DNA of 64,000 nt, taken from Anisus vortex. Its lineage: Eukaryota; Mollusca; Gastropoda; Planorbidae. The notes under the pieces are model-generated. The model was not told the DNA's origin. It worked only from the letters and a program-made list of their open reading frames with translations, and did no database searches. How positions within the stretch are numbered: the stretch's first letter is position 1; every line of letters begins with the position of its first letter. A program made the position numbers and the translations under genes. Positions 11,410 through 21,716 of this stretch are shown here, one piece after another. The stretch lies in contig OX421494.1 in NCBI GenBank assembly GCA_949126835.1, forward strand, positions 4,533,201 through 4,597,200, in the 5' to 3' direction.

Positions 11410-12097
11410 GAAAGTTTCGACCACCAGACGCATCTGCAGATGAAGACTGGAGAGTTGTCCATCAAATTGATGTGCCTGAGAAATATCGTGCTGACATTCT
11501 GAATATGGCACACGATTCTCCACTGTCGGGTCATCTAGGCGTCAACAAGACGTATCAGAAGATAACAAGTCACTTCTTTTGGCCTGGATTAAAGAAGCAC
11601 GTCATTGAATACTGCAGATCGTGTCACCCTTGTCAAATGGTTGGCAAGCCAAATCAAACGATTCCTGTAGCTCCTCTCAAGCCGATTCCAGCATTCGAAG
11701 AACCTTTCAGTCGAGTCATCATTGACTGCGTTGGACCTCTTCCAAAAACTAAAGCAGGTCATCAATACCTACTAACCATTATGTGTGCTTCGACAAGATT
11801 TCCGGAGGCAGTTCCTTTGAGAAACATTAAAGCTCCTAACGTTGTCAGGGCACTCACAAAATTCTTCACTCTATTTGGTCTACCTAAGTCCATACAGTCG
11901 GATCAAGGATCTAATTTCAAAGCCACTCTTTTCAAACAAGTAATGGACCAATTGGGCATTAAACACTGCATGTCAAGTGCATATCATCCTGAGTCGCAGG
12001 GAGCCCTTGAACGCTTCCATCAGACCCTGAAGAACATGATAATAACCTATTGCCATGAACATGAGAAGGACTGGGATGAAGGAATACACATGCTACT
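11346..12097 (+). pseudogene. pol: Integrase N-terminal and catalytic core of the outer element, cut by the nested insertion
   Basis: An HHCC zinc-binding module (SGHLGVNK through CRSCHPCQ) is followed by a DDE core: D at 11724 (IIDCVGP), D at 11901 (QSDQGSNF) and E at 12009 (GALERF), giving D,D-35-E spacing. The reading frame runs into the nested LTR at 12098. The integrase resumes on the far side at 18408, and the frame is compatible across the insertion once the 5-bp target duplication is discounted. In Ty3/gypsy elements integrase normally follows RNase H; here it comes directly after protease. Confidence 0.9.
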
Positions 12098-12406
12098 TGT
12101 AAGTGATGCATGACTTGGTGTGAAGTTATAAGGAATAAGTTTGTGCAATAGGTGCGATTAATGGGTAACTAGGAAATGTGTGTTTGACGTCATGTAATGT
12201 TTACTTGGGAGAGAGAGATGGTAAACAAAGTCAGTGTATGTTAGGCCGTGGAAGAGTGATGTTCTTGGTCTTGATATGGTAGTAGTAACGAAGTGTAGAA
12301 GTGATGGTGATATACAATACGTTGATTAAAGTTATTATCCTCAAGTGAAGTCTTATCAAGTTTATTGAGTTGTGTTACTACATGTTATGAAGATCTCTCA
12401 GTTACA

Positions 12407-14130
12407 AAATGGTGGAGCAGCAGTAGAAATCAAGACCATAGAGAGACACATCACAGAGCCTACTTTATGTACAGTTGTTGGAACTGTTAGAAGTTGACCT
12501 GCCTGCCTGTCTTGGAGGAGGTAACTTGAGGGAATCGACGTTTGATTGCCCTGCGAGTCATTGTATATGACTGGTGGATTTATTGATTTGTGGAGTTGCA
12601 CTGTGGGTCATGGTATATGACTGGGATGTTTATTGACCAGTGGAGCGTTTTGTGAGTTGTGGAGCAACCCTGTGGAATGGTTACAGAATTGTACTGAAGC
12701 TGATGAGCTGCGAAGTCCGAAGCTGTCTGGTGGGTGTCCTGAAGTTGTACTGTCGTCTGTGAGCTGTACTGACGAGCTGGTATCTATCTGGTGTCGAAGT
12801 CTGTCAAGGTCGACGTCGTACTATCCGGTTTGCCGTGGATACACACTATTGCCTATTGCCAGCCGTAACTGCTTACGAAAGCTTTCTGGCATAGTAAGCG
12901 GGCGTCATTGCATCGTTGCAACCGCTGATAAAGGCATACATCGTCTGCGTCCTTGTGCAGAGGGCATATTATTGCGGGCGTCATTGCATCGTCGCAACCG
13001 CTGATAAAAGTATACATCGTCTGCGTCCTTGTGCAGAGGGCATATCATCTCCTGGCGCCGGATGTGTAACTTTGCTGTTGATCTCGTTTGCTGACTGTAT
13101 ACAATACGTCGGTGGAAGTTAGTCAAGTTCAACTGCAATTTTGATAGGTGATTTCAAGGTCGACGCAACGGACGCTGGTTGTAGACTTGAAGGTTGGGAG
13201 GACACTCAAGGTTGATCCGTTGGATGCTGTGGAACATTTGACGTTGATTTGGTTGGACAGAGCTATCAAGGTCGAGGAATTTGGACGTTGGACAAGGGAC
13301 GTGCGTGGACCTGGATTGGAGACAGCACTACTGAAAGCTAAGTTAAATATTTTTTTTAACTTGTATGATAATACCTAGGGTATAATTTATTATCATTGCT
13401 ATATGTATATTCGTATATTTGTATTCTGTATTTTGCGGGCGGTTGGATGGGATTGTCGTGAGGCCACATAGTTTATATCTGGGTGACCCCATGACAATGG
13501 TACTCTATTAGGTTACTTATATGTATTTTTCTTCATTGGGGAGATTCGTCCTTTGAAAAAAGGATTGTGCGGACTTAGACTGTGGGTTTGAGTGGGCTTC
13601 CCAACGAATTAAAGTATATGTTATTCGTTTAGTTTGTTAGCGTGCTGGTATCTTGTTTTGGGCTGTTTTGTTTATCGATTTGTGTCAAAACATTAAGTAT
13701 AGTTTACTTGTGTGTATTCTTCTGTCTTTCTGCTAAACTATCTGTGTATATATATATATATATTTATTTGCTTTATGATTTACTTCTAATTGTAATTTTA
13801 ATTGCAACTATAAATGTTATATGCATCACATTGCTATGTCGTAAGTATATATGATTTATGCTGGTGTGTTGGTTAAGGTAATGTGCTATATGGTCAACGT
13901 TTACACGCCTTTATGTTAATCAAAACTTAAAGATTTTAAATTAAAAACATTGCACATATTAGGACGGTATTTGTGCTGATTTGGAGGTTGTGCATACATT
14001 TATTTTGGTACACATATTGCATTGTATTATAATATCGTGTATAGTGGTATTAGAACGATACTTGTGCTATATGCACACGCATAGATTTTCTTTATAGTAT
14101 ATGCTTTTTAGTATAGTATAAATAGCGATA
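12407..14130 (+). other. Long untranslated leader of the nested element
   Basis: About 1.7 kb separates the priming site from gag. No long frame with domain similarity is present. It contains two tandem copies of a 77-bp unit (about 12898-13051, starting GCGGGCGTCATTGCATCG) and a (TA)n run at 13748-13762. The length suggests a packaging or translation-control leader; this is inference. Confidence 0.6.
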
Positions 14131-15141
14131 ATGTCGGACATGGATCCGTTGAGGCTATGGGTGGACATTGCCAAGAGCATGGGATTAAAAGGGGATGCCT
14201 TGGGTGATTTCTTGGAGAAAAAAGGGCAGGAGTTTAAGGAAGAGAGGGAGAAGGAGATACAGAGGGAGAGAGAAGATAGGGAGAAGGAGATACAGAGGGA
14301 ATTGGAAAAAGAACAAAGACAAAGAGAAGAGAGGGAGAGAGACAAAGAGAGAGAGCATGTATTAAAAATGAGGGCACAGGAACTAGAAATAGAATTGGCT
14401 AGGCAGCGTGCAGCACCAGTGCATAATACTAATGAACATAATGGTGCGATTAAGAACATTAAGATACAACCTTTTGATGCTAAGACTGAAAGCATTGAGA
14501 AGTTTATAAGAGTTTTTGAGACTCACATGAAGATGGTAGGAGTCGCTGAGAACCAGTGGAGTATCCACTTATACCAGGCTATGAGAGGGGGTGCGCGTGA
14601 GGCACTCGCGTGTATAGAGAACTCTGAGGGATTAGCTTACAGTGAGTTAAAAAAAAAGTTGTTAGTATACTTTAATAAAACCGAAGATTATTACAGGATC
14701 CAATTTAATACTAGGGTAATTAATAAATCGGATGATCCGCAAAACTTTGTCGCGAATTTAAAGTCTGATCTAATGAATTGGATTGAAATGTCTGAAATTA
14801 AGCATGAGTTTGGTAGCATGTTAGAACTCTTATTAGTAGACAAAGTGCTGAATATGGTGACACCTGAATTATATGCATTTATAAAGGGGAGAAAGATATA
14901 TAAAGAAAAAGATCTAGTAAAGGCATTGGCTGATTTTAAAGATAGCCACCCAAATTCAAATTTAGCTAAAAATGAGACCAGTAGTGGAGAGCTATTTGTT
15001 ATGAGAGGTGTAAGACAGAGTAGTAGTTTACCTTCCCGGATGGATAGGTTTAGAAAACCTGGTACTTTTGGTATTAAATGTTGGTCATGTGGTGATGTGG
15101 GTCACACTCAGGCTAGGTGTAATAAAAAAAAATCAGAATGA
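14131..15141 (+). CDS. gag: gag of the nested element
   Basis: 336 codons from ATG 14131 (MSDMDPLRLW) to TGA. A strongly charged coiled coil rich in Glu, Arg and Lys covers about residues 30-95, followed by a retrotransposon gag core (IQPFDAKTESIEKFIRVFET) and a single CCHC knuckle CWSCGDVGHTQARC near residue 317. The downstream protease-integrase frame starts within the last 74 bases, in the +1 frame relative to gag. A run of nine A residues (15123-15131) lies in the overlap and could be a slippage site or an indel hotspot. The frame is intact. Confidence 0.88.
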   Translation: MSDMDPLRLWVDIAKSMGLKGDALGDFLEKKGQEFKEEREKEIQREREDREKEIQRELEKEQRQREERERDKEREHVLKMRAQELEIELARQRAAPVHNTNEHNGAIKNIKIQPFDAKTESIEKFIRVFETHMKMVGVAENQWSIHLYQAMRGGAREALACIENSEGLAYSELKKKLLVYFNKTEDYYRIQFNTRVINKSDDPQNFVANLKSDLMNWIEMSEIKHEFGSMLELLLVDKVLNMVTPELYAFIKGRKIYKEKDLVKALADFKDSHPNSNLAKNETSSGELFVMRGVRQSSSLPSRMDRFRKPGTFGIKCWSCGDVGHTQARCNKKKSE

Positions 15142-17320
15142 CAACTGGCACAGGAATAATCAGAGAGGTTTTAGAAGGGGTGGATGGTTTAATAGGTCGG
15201 GAAGAGGCCGGATTAATAACAATAGAGATTGCCATGTTATAATTCAAAGTGACCGGACATCAGACTATAGTCCAGAGTCCAGAGGTGACAGAGGTAGATC
15301 TAGAGATAGGGAAGAGTCCAGAGGTGTCAGGGATAGATCTAGAAATAGGGAAGAGTCGAGGTCTGGACATAGGGAAGTTTCGAGAGATGCTAGAAATAGA
15401 TCTAGAAATAGGGAGGAGATTGTATCTACGGTTTTGGATAATACAGGAACATTGGTCCTTTATCCCGCTTTTGTGAATAATCAGATTACACATATGCTGA
15501 AGGATTCTGGGTGTAGTACGGTCGCGGTGCGGAATAGTTTAATTAAACGAGAAGATATGACTGACAATAGAAGAAGAGTTAGGTTAGGAGATGGTTCTGT
15601 GGTTGATTGTAGAACCTCATTTATTGATATTGACACACCTTGGGTTAAGGGACGAGTGGAGGCATTGGTTATGGAGTCGCTTCCAGCACCATTGGTATTG
15701 GGAAATATTCCAGAAATGATTCAAGACAATTATGACAAATTATTAACGGACTGGATGGATAGAAAGCAGGCACAATTTAAAATTATGTTGCCTGGTAAAC
15801 ATGTACTGTGTGGTATGAGTGAGCCGGAAACAGACGTTAGGGAAGTTAGTTTAGTGCATGAATATAATATGGTAGATAGTTGTAGCGTGATGACTAGGGC
15901 ACAACAGAAGTACGAAAATAAAGAAAGAAAGGTAGAGATGGGTGTGAGTGTGGAAACTATAATGAATGTTACTAAAGAGCAAATAATTGCTCAGCAACAA
16001 GATGATGCTGAATTAAATGTGGTAAAAGAAAAGGCTAGAGTGAGTAAGAATAAAGGGTTTTTTTATATACAGGGAGTGTTAGCTAAACGTAACTATAACA
16101 TAGGGCGTGATAATAAACCCGAGTATAGAGTGGTGGTTCCGAGGACTTTAAAAAAGTTAGTTCTAAAAGCAGCACATGAGATTCCGTTAGCTGCGCACAT
16201 GGGTCATAATAAGACGTGGCAAAGACTTAGCCGACATTTCTATTGGCCAAAGATGCATGAAGATATAAAGTCCTATGTAAAGGCATGTCAAATATGTTGC
16301 AGACATAATAGTCTGGATGCAAAACACAAGGCTCCATTACAACCGATGGATTTAGCCTTGGGGCCGTTTCAGAAAATCGCAGTAGATATAATAGGACCGA
16401 CTGCTACTATGACTGATAGGAAACATAGATATATGCTTGTTATAGTAGATATGTGTTCGCGTTGGATAGAGGCTATTCCGTTGAAGAACATTTTGGCAGA
16501 CACTATATGTCATGCGATGTTAGGAGTTTTCACAAAATTTGGGTTTCCTGAAAAAATATTGTCAGATAATGGGACACAGTTTAGGTCTCAACTGACAGCT
16601 GCATTTGCGGAGATGTTACAAATAACGCAAATATTTGCGGCTAGATACCATCCGCAATCGAATGGCGCAGTAGAAAGGGCTAATAGAACTGTAAAAACTA
16701 TGTTAAGAAAAGTAGTGCAAGATAAAGAGAGAGATTGGGATAGATTTTTGCCTATGGTGGTGTTTGCTTATAATGAAACTCCACATGAAGCTACTAACTT
16801 TAGTCCGTTTCAACTTATTTTTGGAGCAAATCCGAGAGGTCCGTTAGATATATTAAAAAACGAAATAATTACTCCGGATGTAAAGAATAGATCTGCGTAT
16901 GATATGATTACGGAAACTAGAGAGGAAATTGCGTATTCAGTTAAGGAGGCCAGACATAATTTAGAGAAAAGTAGTGAAAGACAGAGAACAATTAAAAATA
17001 AACATAGGTTTTTAAGACAACTTGATGTAGGGGATAAGGTATTAGTGTACTTGCCGAATGGAAGTAGTGGAGGACAATCGTGGCAAGGACCTTACACAGT
17101 AGAAGAAAAACTCAGTCATGTAGACTACAGAGTTAATATAAAGGGAAATAGCAAAACTTTTCACATAGATTTACTGAGACAATATTATATTGATCTTGTG
17201 ATGTCCAATATTGCAGTGGAAGAGAATAGTGATAATGTGACAATACACACTGTAGAAATGGGAAATAGTAAAGTTAATAAATGGGAAATGGAAATGGGAA
17301 ATAGTAAAAATAAAGTTTAA
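15068..17320 (+). CDS. pol: Protease-integrase polyprotein of the nested element
   Basis: An open frame of 750 codons. Order: an Arg/Gly/Asp-rich linker with RSRDREE-type repeats (about residues 30-125), a retropepsin-like domain with DSGCS near residue 146, an integrase HHCC module (HMGHNKTW ... CQICC), and a DDE core with D near 16384 (VDIIGP), D near 16564 (SDNGTQF) and E near 16673 (GAVERA). A C-terminal GPY/F-like segment follows (WQGPYTVEEK). There is no RT between protease and integrase. It is probably expressed by frameshifting from gag. The frame terminates just before RT remnants, so any RT would have needed a further fusion or shift. Confidence 0.88.
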   Translation: MVLNVGHVVMWVTLRLGVIKKNQNDNWHRNNQRGFRRGGWFNRSGRGRINNNRDCHVIIQSDRTSDYSPESRGDRGRSRDREESRGVRDRSRNREESRSGHREVSRDARNRSRNREEIVSTVLDNTGTLVLYPAFVNNQITHMLKDSGCSTVAVRNSLIKREDMTDNRRRVRLGDGSVVDCRTSFIDIDTPWVKGRVEALVMESLPAPLVLGNIPEMIQDNYDKLLTDWMDRKQAQFKIMLPGKHVLCGMSEPETDVREVSLVHEYNMVDSCSVMTRAQQKYENKERKVEMGVSVETIMNVTKEQIIAQQQDDAELNVVKEKARVSKNKGFFYIQGVLAKRNYNIGRDNKPEYRVVVPRTLKKLVLKAAHEIPLAAHMGHNKTWQRLSRHFYWPKMHEDIKSYVKACQICCRHNSLDAKHKAPLQPMDLALGPFQKIAVDIIGPTATMTDRKHRYMLVIVDMCSRWIEAIPLKNILADTICHAMLGVFTKFGFPEKILSDNGTQFRSQLTAAFAEMLQITQIFAARYHPQSNGAVERANRTVKTMLRKVVQDKERDWDRFLPMVVFAYNETPHEATNFSPFQLIFGANPRGPLDILKNEIITPDVKNRSAYDMITETREEIAYSVKEARHNLEKSSERQRTIKNKHRFLRQLDVGDKVLVYLPNGSSGGQSWQGPYTVEEKLSHVDYRVNIKGNSKTFHIDLLRQYYIDLVMSNIAVEENSDNVTIHTVEMGNSKVNKWEMEMGNSKNKV

Positions 17321-17593
17321 TAAAGATATTGCCAGTGAAGTTAAGAAGGAATTAATACAATTGATTGGAGAATATAAGGATGTAATTTCTGAATTACCAG
17401 GACAAACTAATGTCATTCAACATGAAATTAAGGTGAATAGTGACAGTTATTTGAAGCAGAAAAAGTTAAAAACAATAGGGTAACCAGGTGGGCACTGGTA
17501 TTGCAGGATTACAAGTTTCAGATTAGGTCAATAAAAGGTTGTGATAATCATATTCCGGATATACTATCTAGAATGGGTAATGATTATGTGTAA
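17312..17593 (+). pseudogene. pol: Deleted RT/RNase H of the nested element
   Basis: Directly after integrase, in another frame, about 50 codons match the start of an RT region (EYKDVISELPGQTNVIQHE). At about 17460 this is joined to the extreme RNase H C-terminus (WALVLQDYKFQIRSIKG ... DILSRM). The complete sibling in the outer element has about 450 residues between these points. The catalytic YxDD and the first RNase H acidic residues are gone. The order integrase, RT, RNase H is still visible from the two remnants. Confidence 0.85.
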
Positions 17594-18093
17594 ATTTGGT
17601 TTAAGGATAGGGATTGTTGTAGATAATATTGTAAATAGTGTTTTTTATATTATTATTTTGAGATATTAACAAATGTTACATTTTTCACAGATTTTGATTT
17701 GGTTATTATGATGATGATATTTTGATGATGATGATGATGATGTTGATGATGATGTTATATTGCCACACATTGTACCCAAGTCAAGTTATATGTTCTATAT
17801 TGGTGTTGTGGTTAAGTGGAAATAAAATGGGTGAACATGAGTAAATGAGTGAATGAATTAGATGTAATGACTGGTTGAGGAGAACACATGTTGGTGTGCA
17901 ATTTACATTTTACAATACTTTGTTTACTAGGTGCGTAATGGATTTAATGAAAGGAAGTGGATATTTGTTATGATTTGTTGAAAATTTTAATTAAATAGAG
18001 TTGGAGCATTTGTATAATAGCAGATGTATATTTATAAGTTTAAAAAAAAAAAAAAAAAAATACTAAAGGTATTTTTAAATGTGAGAAGGAGGG
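17594..18093 (+). other. 3' untranslated region of the nested element
   Basis: Non-coding, with a (GAT)n-like run at 17708-17755 and a run of about 20 A residues near 18041-18060. It ends in the purine tract next to the 3' LTR. No domain is visible in any frame. Confidence 0.6.
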
Positions 18094-18402
18094 TGTAAGT
18101 GATGCATGACTTGGTGTGAAGTTATAAGGAATAAGTTTGTGCAATAGGTGCGATTAATGGGTAACTAGGAAATGTGTGTTTGACGTCATGTAATGTTTAC
18201 TTGGGAGAGAGAGATGGTAAACAAAGTCAGTGTATGTTAGGCCGTGGAAGAGTGATGTTCTTGGTCTTGATATGGTAGTAGTAACGAAGTGTAGAAGTGA
18301 TGGTGATATACAATACGTTGATTAAAGTTATTATCCTCAAGTGAAGTCTTATCAAGTTTATTGAGTTGTGTTACTACATGTTATGAAGATCTCTCAGTTA
18401 CA
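18094..18402 (+). repeat. 3' LTR of the nested element
   Basis: Identical by eye to 12098-12406. Its last 14 codons are open in frame with the downstream integrase-RT frame of the host element, so the host frame now extends back into this LTR. Confidence 0.93.
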
Positions 18403-18407
18403 CTACT

Positions 18408-20379
18408 GTTTGCAGCCCGTGAAGCCGTCCAGGAGTCTTTAGGCTTCAGTCCGTTTGAATTGGTGTTTGGCCATACGGTTCGCGGTCCTTTAAAATATCT
18501 CAAAGAAATGTGGATGTCTCCGACACCCACTGAGGGACTTTTAGACCATGTCTTAAAAATTAAAAGTAGACTTTATGATGCCTGTAATTTAGCCAAAACA
18601 AATTTAAAGGAAAGCCAGTCTAAAATGAAAAACTGGTATGATAAAAAGGCCAGATTTAGATTGTTTGCCCTAGGGGACAAGGTTTTGGTATTTTTACCTT
18701 TACCTGGTCAACCATTACAAGCTAGATACTTTGGTCCATATGAGATAGAATCAAAAGTCAATGATTTAAATTATATTATTAAAACTCCAGACAGGAGAAA
18801 GAAAAGGCAACTTTGCCATGTAAATATGTTAAAGAAGTATGTCAGTAGAAATTCAGAAACAGATAGCAAGAATGTATCTGACCAGGTACAGTGTAATTTA
18901 AATGTAACCCCTGTTGTTCCTCCTGATATTGTAAAGGAGAAATTTGGTCAGTACAAATTGCCAAATTCTTTTATACTTAAAAATTTGGATCAAAAGCTGT
19001 CACATCTGCCACTGAAAGAGAAGATTGTAATTGAAAATGTAATTAAGGATTTTTGTAATATATTTCCTGATGTGCCAAATAAGACTAATTTAATTGTACA
19101 TGATGTTGATGTTGGTGATGCAACTCCGGTCAAGCAACACCCATATAGAGTTAATCCTGAAAAGTTAGAAGTTCTTAGATCTGAAATAAAGTATATGCTT
19201 GATAATGACATTATTGAACCAAGCTCAAGCAATTGGAGCTCACCTTGTGTTTTGATCCCTAAACCAGACAAAACATTTAAATTCTGTACAGATTATAGGA
19301 AAGTAAATACTTTTACAAAATCTGATTCCTTTCCAATTCCTAGAATTGATGATCTTATTGATCGTATTGGTGATGCCACCTACATTACCAAGATTGATTT
19401 ATTATCAGGATATTGGCAGGTACCTCTATCAGACCGTGCCAAAGAAATATCAGCATTTGTTACACCAGATGGGTTGTATCAATATAAGGTTATGCCTTTT
19501 GGGATGAAAAATGCCCCTGCTACTTTTCAAAGAATGATTAATAACCTCATTGCTGACCAGGAGAATTGCAATGCCTACATTGATGATGAAATTATTTACA
19601 GCAAAGTTTTTTCACATCATGTTAAGCAGTTAAGATCTCTTTTTGAAAATTTGTCAAAAGCCAATTTAACTGTTAATTTGAATAAGAGTGAATTGTGTCA
19701 TGCTCATGTAGAATACTTGGGTCATGCTGTAGGACAGGGTCATATAAAACCTGTTACTGCTAAAGTTGAAGCTATTAAAGCACTCCCTACTCCCACTGAT
19801 AGAAAACAACTCAGAAGATTTTTGGGAATGGCTGGTTATTATAGAAAGTTTTGCCAAAACTTTTCTATAATTGCCAATCCTTTAACAAATCTGTTGAAAA
19901 AGAATGTTAAATTTCTATGGACAGATTCTTGTCAAAAAGCCTTTGAACAACTTAAAGTTGTATTATCTCAATATCCCATTTTATTGGCTCCTAATTTTCA
20001 AAAACAATTTAAATTAGCAGTAGATGCCAGTGACATTGGGATAGGTGCTGTTCTTTTTCAGGAAGACAATCTTCATATAGACCATCCAATATGTTTCTTT
20101 TCTAAGAAGTTTAATACTCATCAAAGAAATTACTCTACTGTAGAAAAAGAATGTTTAGGACTTATCCTATCCCTTCAACAATTTGAATTCTATGTTAAGG
20201 GCTCAAATATACCTGTACTGGTTTTCACAGACCATAATCCTTTAACATTTTTACACAAAATGAGTTGTAAAAATCAACGATTGTTAAGATGGAGTTTATT
20301 TTTACAGGAATATAATCTAAATATTCAACATATCAAAGGCATTGATAATGTTATTGCTGACACATTATCCCGCTGTTAG
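18408..20379 (+). CDS. pol: Integrase C-terminus, reverse transcriptase and RNase H of the outer element
   Basis: The 3' part of the interrupted pol, open for about 657 codons to TAG. It starts in the integrase core C-terminal helices (AAREAVQESLGFSPFELVFG) and has a GPY/F module (YFGPYEIESK). A complete RT follows, with TDYRKVN, ITKIDLLSGYWQVPL, VMPFGMKNAPATFQ and the catalytic YIDD at 19576-19587. RNase H has acidic sites in AVDASDIGIG, STVEKECLG and FTDHNPL, and ends DTLSRC. All key RT and RNase H residues are present. Because the integrase is upstream of RT within one continuous frame, the order is direct observation rather than reconstruction. It has lost its own 5' part to the nested insertion. 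Confidence 0.93.
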
Positions 20380-20540
20380 AAAAAAAAATTATTATTATTA
20401 TGTTTATTATTGTACATCCGGTAACATCCTATTTAATGTACTACTACAGTATATTTAGTGTATCTTATACATTTTTAATTAAGCTGTAAAAAGATTTACA
20501 TTTCTTACTAAATGTAAACTTTTTATTTTTAGGAGGGAGG

Positions 20541-21167
20541 TGTTATGTGTTTAGATTATATTTTGTTTCCCTCCTATGTAACTAACTGCACCACTGCCAG
20601 GGCCTTAGTCCTGACCTCTAGTTGAACTCTGCTACTGTTGCGTCAAGAATTGTTGTTTACTAGAGTGTACCTAGATCATTCTTTCACCCTCTGGAACATG
20701 TTAGAAAGAGATGTTGACAATTTTTGTGAGTTATTCTTAGCCTACTTTTATTCCAGAAATCTCTAACATGTAGAGTATAAATATAGGAGATTCGCGTGAT
20801 AGAAGGGAAGTTTTTACATCGATGTAGTATTCTTGAGTCTTGGTTTAAGCATATTGTAAGCGCATCAGTGGCAGAGCTGTATTGTATCTTTTATGTACCT
20901 GTACGCATTATTACATTGTTGTTTTATTCTGTTGTAAGGATATTCGTGAGTTGATTTTTCTTTTCTATTTTTCTTTTGATATTAATTTGACTTAGTAAAT
21001 AAATTGTTTTAAAATTGGTATCGTCTGAAGGGTTGTTTTATTAAATAAATTATTTAAATTTTTATTAATTAAGTTAGCTACAAATAATTAATATTGTTTG
21101 TTATTTATTACAACCTCTTTAACGAGACCACTTAATTTAAATTTAATACTACAGGAGGTCTGTAATA
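20541..21167 (+). repeat. 3' LTR of the outer element
   Basis: 627 bp, starting TGTTATGTG directly after the polypurine tract AGGAGGGAGG (20531-20540). It ends CTGTAATA and is followed by the target duplication ATTT. Confidence 0.92.
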
Positions 21168-21716
21168 ATTTGATAAAGATTTTCTTTGCAAGGGTAGTTC
21201 ATTCATTGCATGGGAAATGCATCGTAATTTTAACACTCCAAAGATTATCTCAGAATGAAATAAAGCTGATAGTCTATTAATCCAAATATATCAACATAAT
21301 TCACCAACACTGAACACTTCAGTTTTTTTAGGCCCTACACAATTCATAAGCATTCTGGCGTTTGAGAGAGCTATTAAAAAACTCTTATGAACAGACATTC
21401 AATAATGTCGAGTTTTCTCAAATGGACAACTTTTTTGCCACTTTGTTAAGATAAAAAAAAGTCCCTAAGGGTGTAGAAAACAAACACTTAACAGACAACT
21501 ACTGTATAATGAACAACAAATTATATGTAACATAACATTTTTCTTAAAGAGTATAATAATTAGAACGCAAGCTCAATTGAATAAATCTTTTAGAATGATC
21601 AACTGATTATCCTTAACCATCCGTCTCTCCCAACAAGGACCAAAATTGATTTGAAAAAGGGTTAATTGAAGAACAAGTAAAGATATGAAATATTTAAAGG
21701 AAAGACAACAGTTTAA

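Larger units (their letters stand above)
12098..18402 (+). mobile_element. Nested LTR retrotransposon with INT before an RT/RNase H region that is almost entirely deleted
   Basis: The LTRs of 309 bp (12098-12406 and 18094-18402) appear identical when read side by side, and the target duplication is CTACT (12093-12097 and 18403-18407). The priming site region starts TGGTGGAGCAG at 12410, and a purine tract GAGAAGGAGGG precedes the 3' LTR. Coding order is gag, protease, integrase, then a stub of RT joined to the last part of RNase H. Identical LTRs imply a very recent insertion despite the missing polymerase, so the machinery was probably supplied in trans. Confidence 0.93.
8284..21167 (+). mobile_element. 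Outer LTR retrotransposon, Ty3/gypsy with INT upstream of RT (Gmr1-like), interrupted by a nested element
   Basis: Two 627-bp LTRs (8284-8910 and 20541-21167) are flanked by a 4-bp target duplication ATTT (8280-8283 and 21168-21171). The priming site starts TGGGGGCTCTTCC at 8915, similar to the complement of a tRNA-Pro 3' end; the polypurine tract AGGAGGGAGG directly precedes the 3' LTR. Domain order is gag, zinc knuckle, retropepsin, integrase, RT, RNase H. A 6.3 kb LTR element (12098-18402) lies inside the integrase. The LTRs differ at a few positions (for example GAGCTC against GAACTC), so it is older than its guest. Without the nested element it would be about 6.6 kb. Block A2 lacks it near 55500. 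Confidence 0.93.

Noticed and set aside
12633..13378. Open frames in the leader of the nested element
   Set aside because: They are short, overlap in several frames, include the 77-bp tandem duplication and have no domain similarity.
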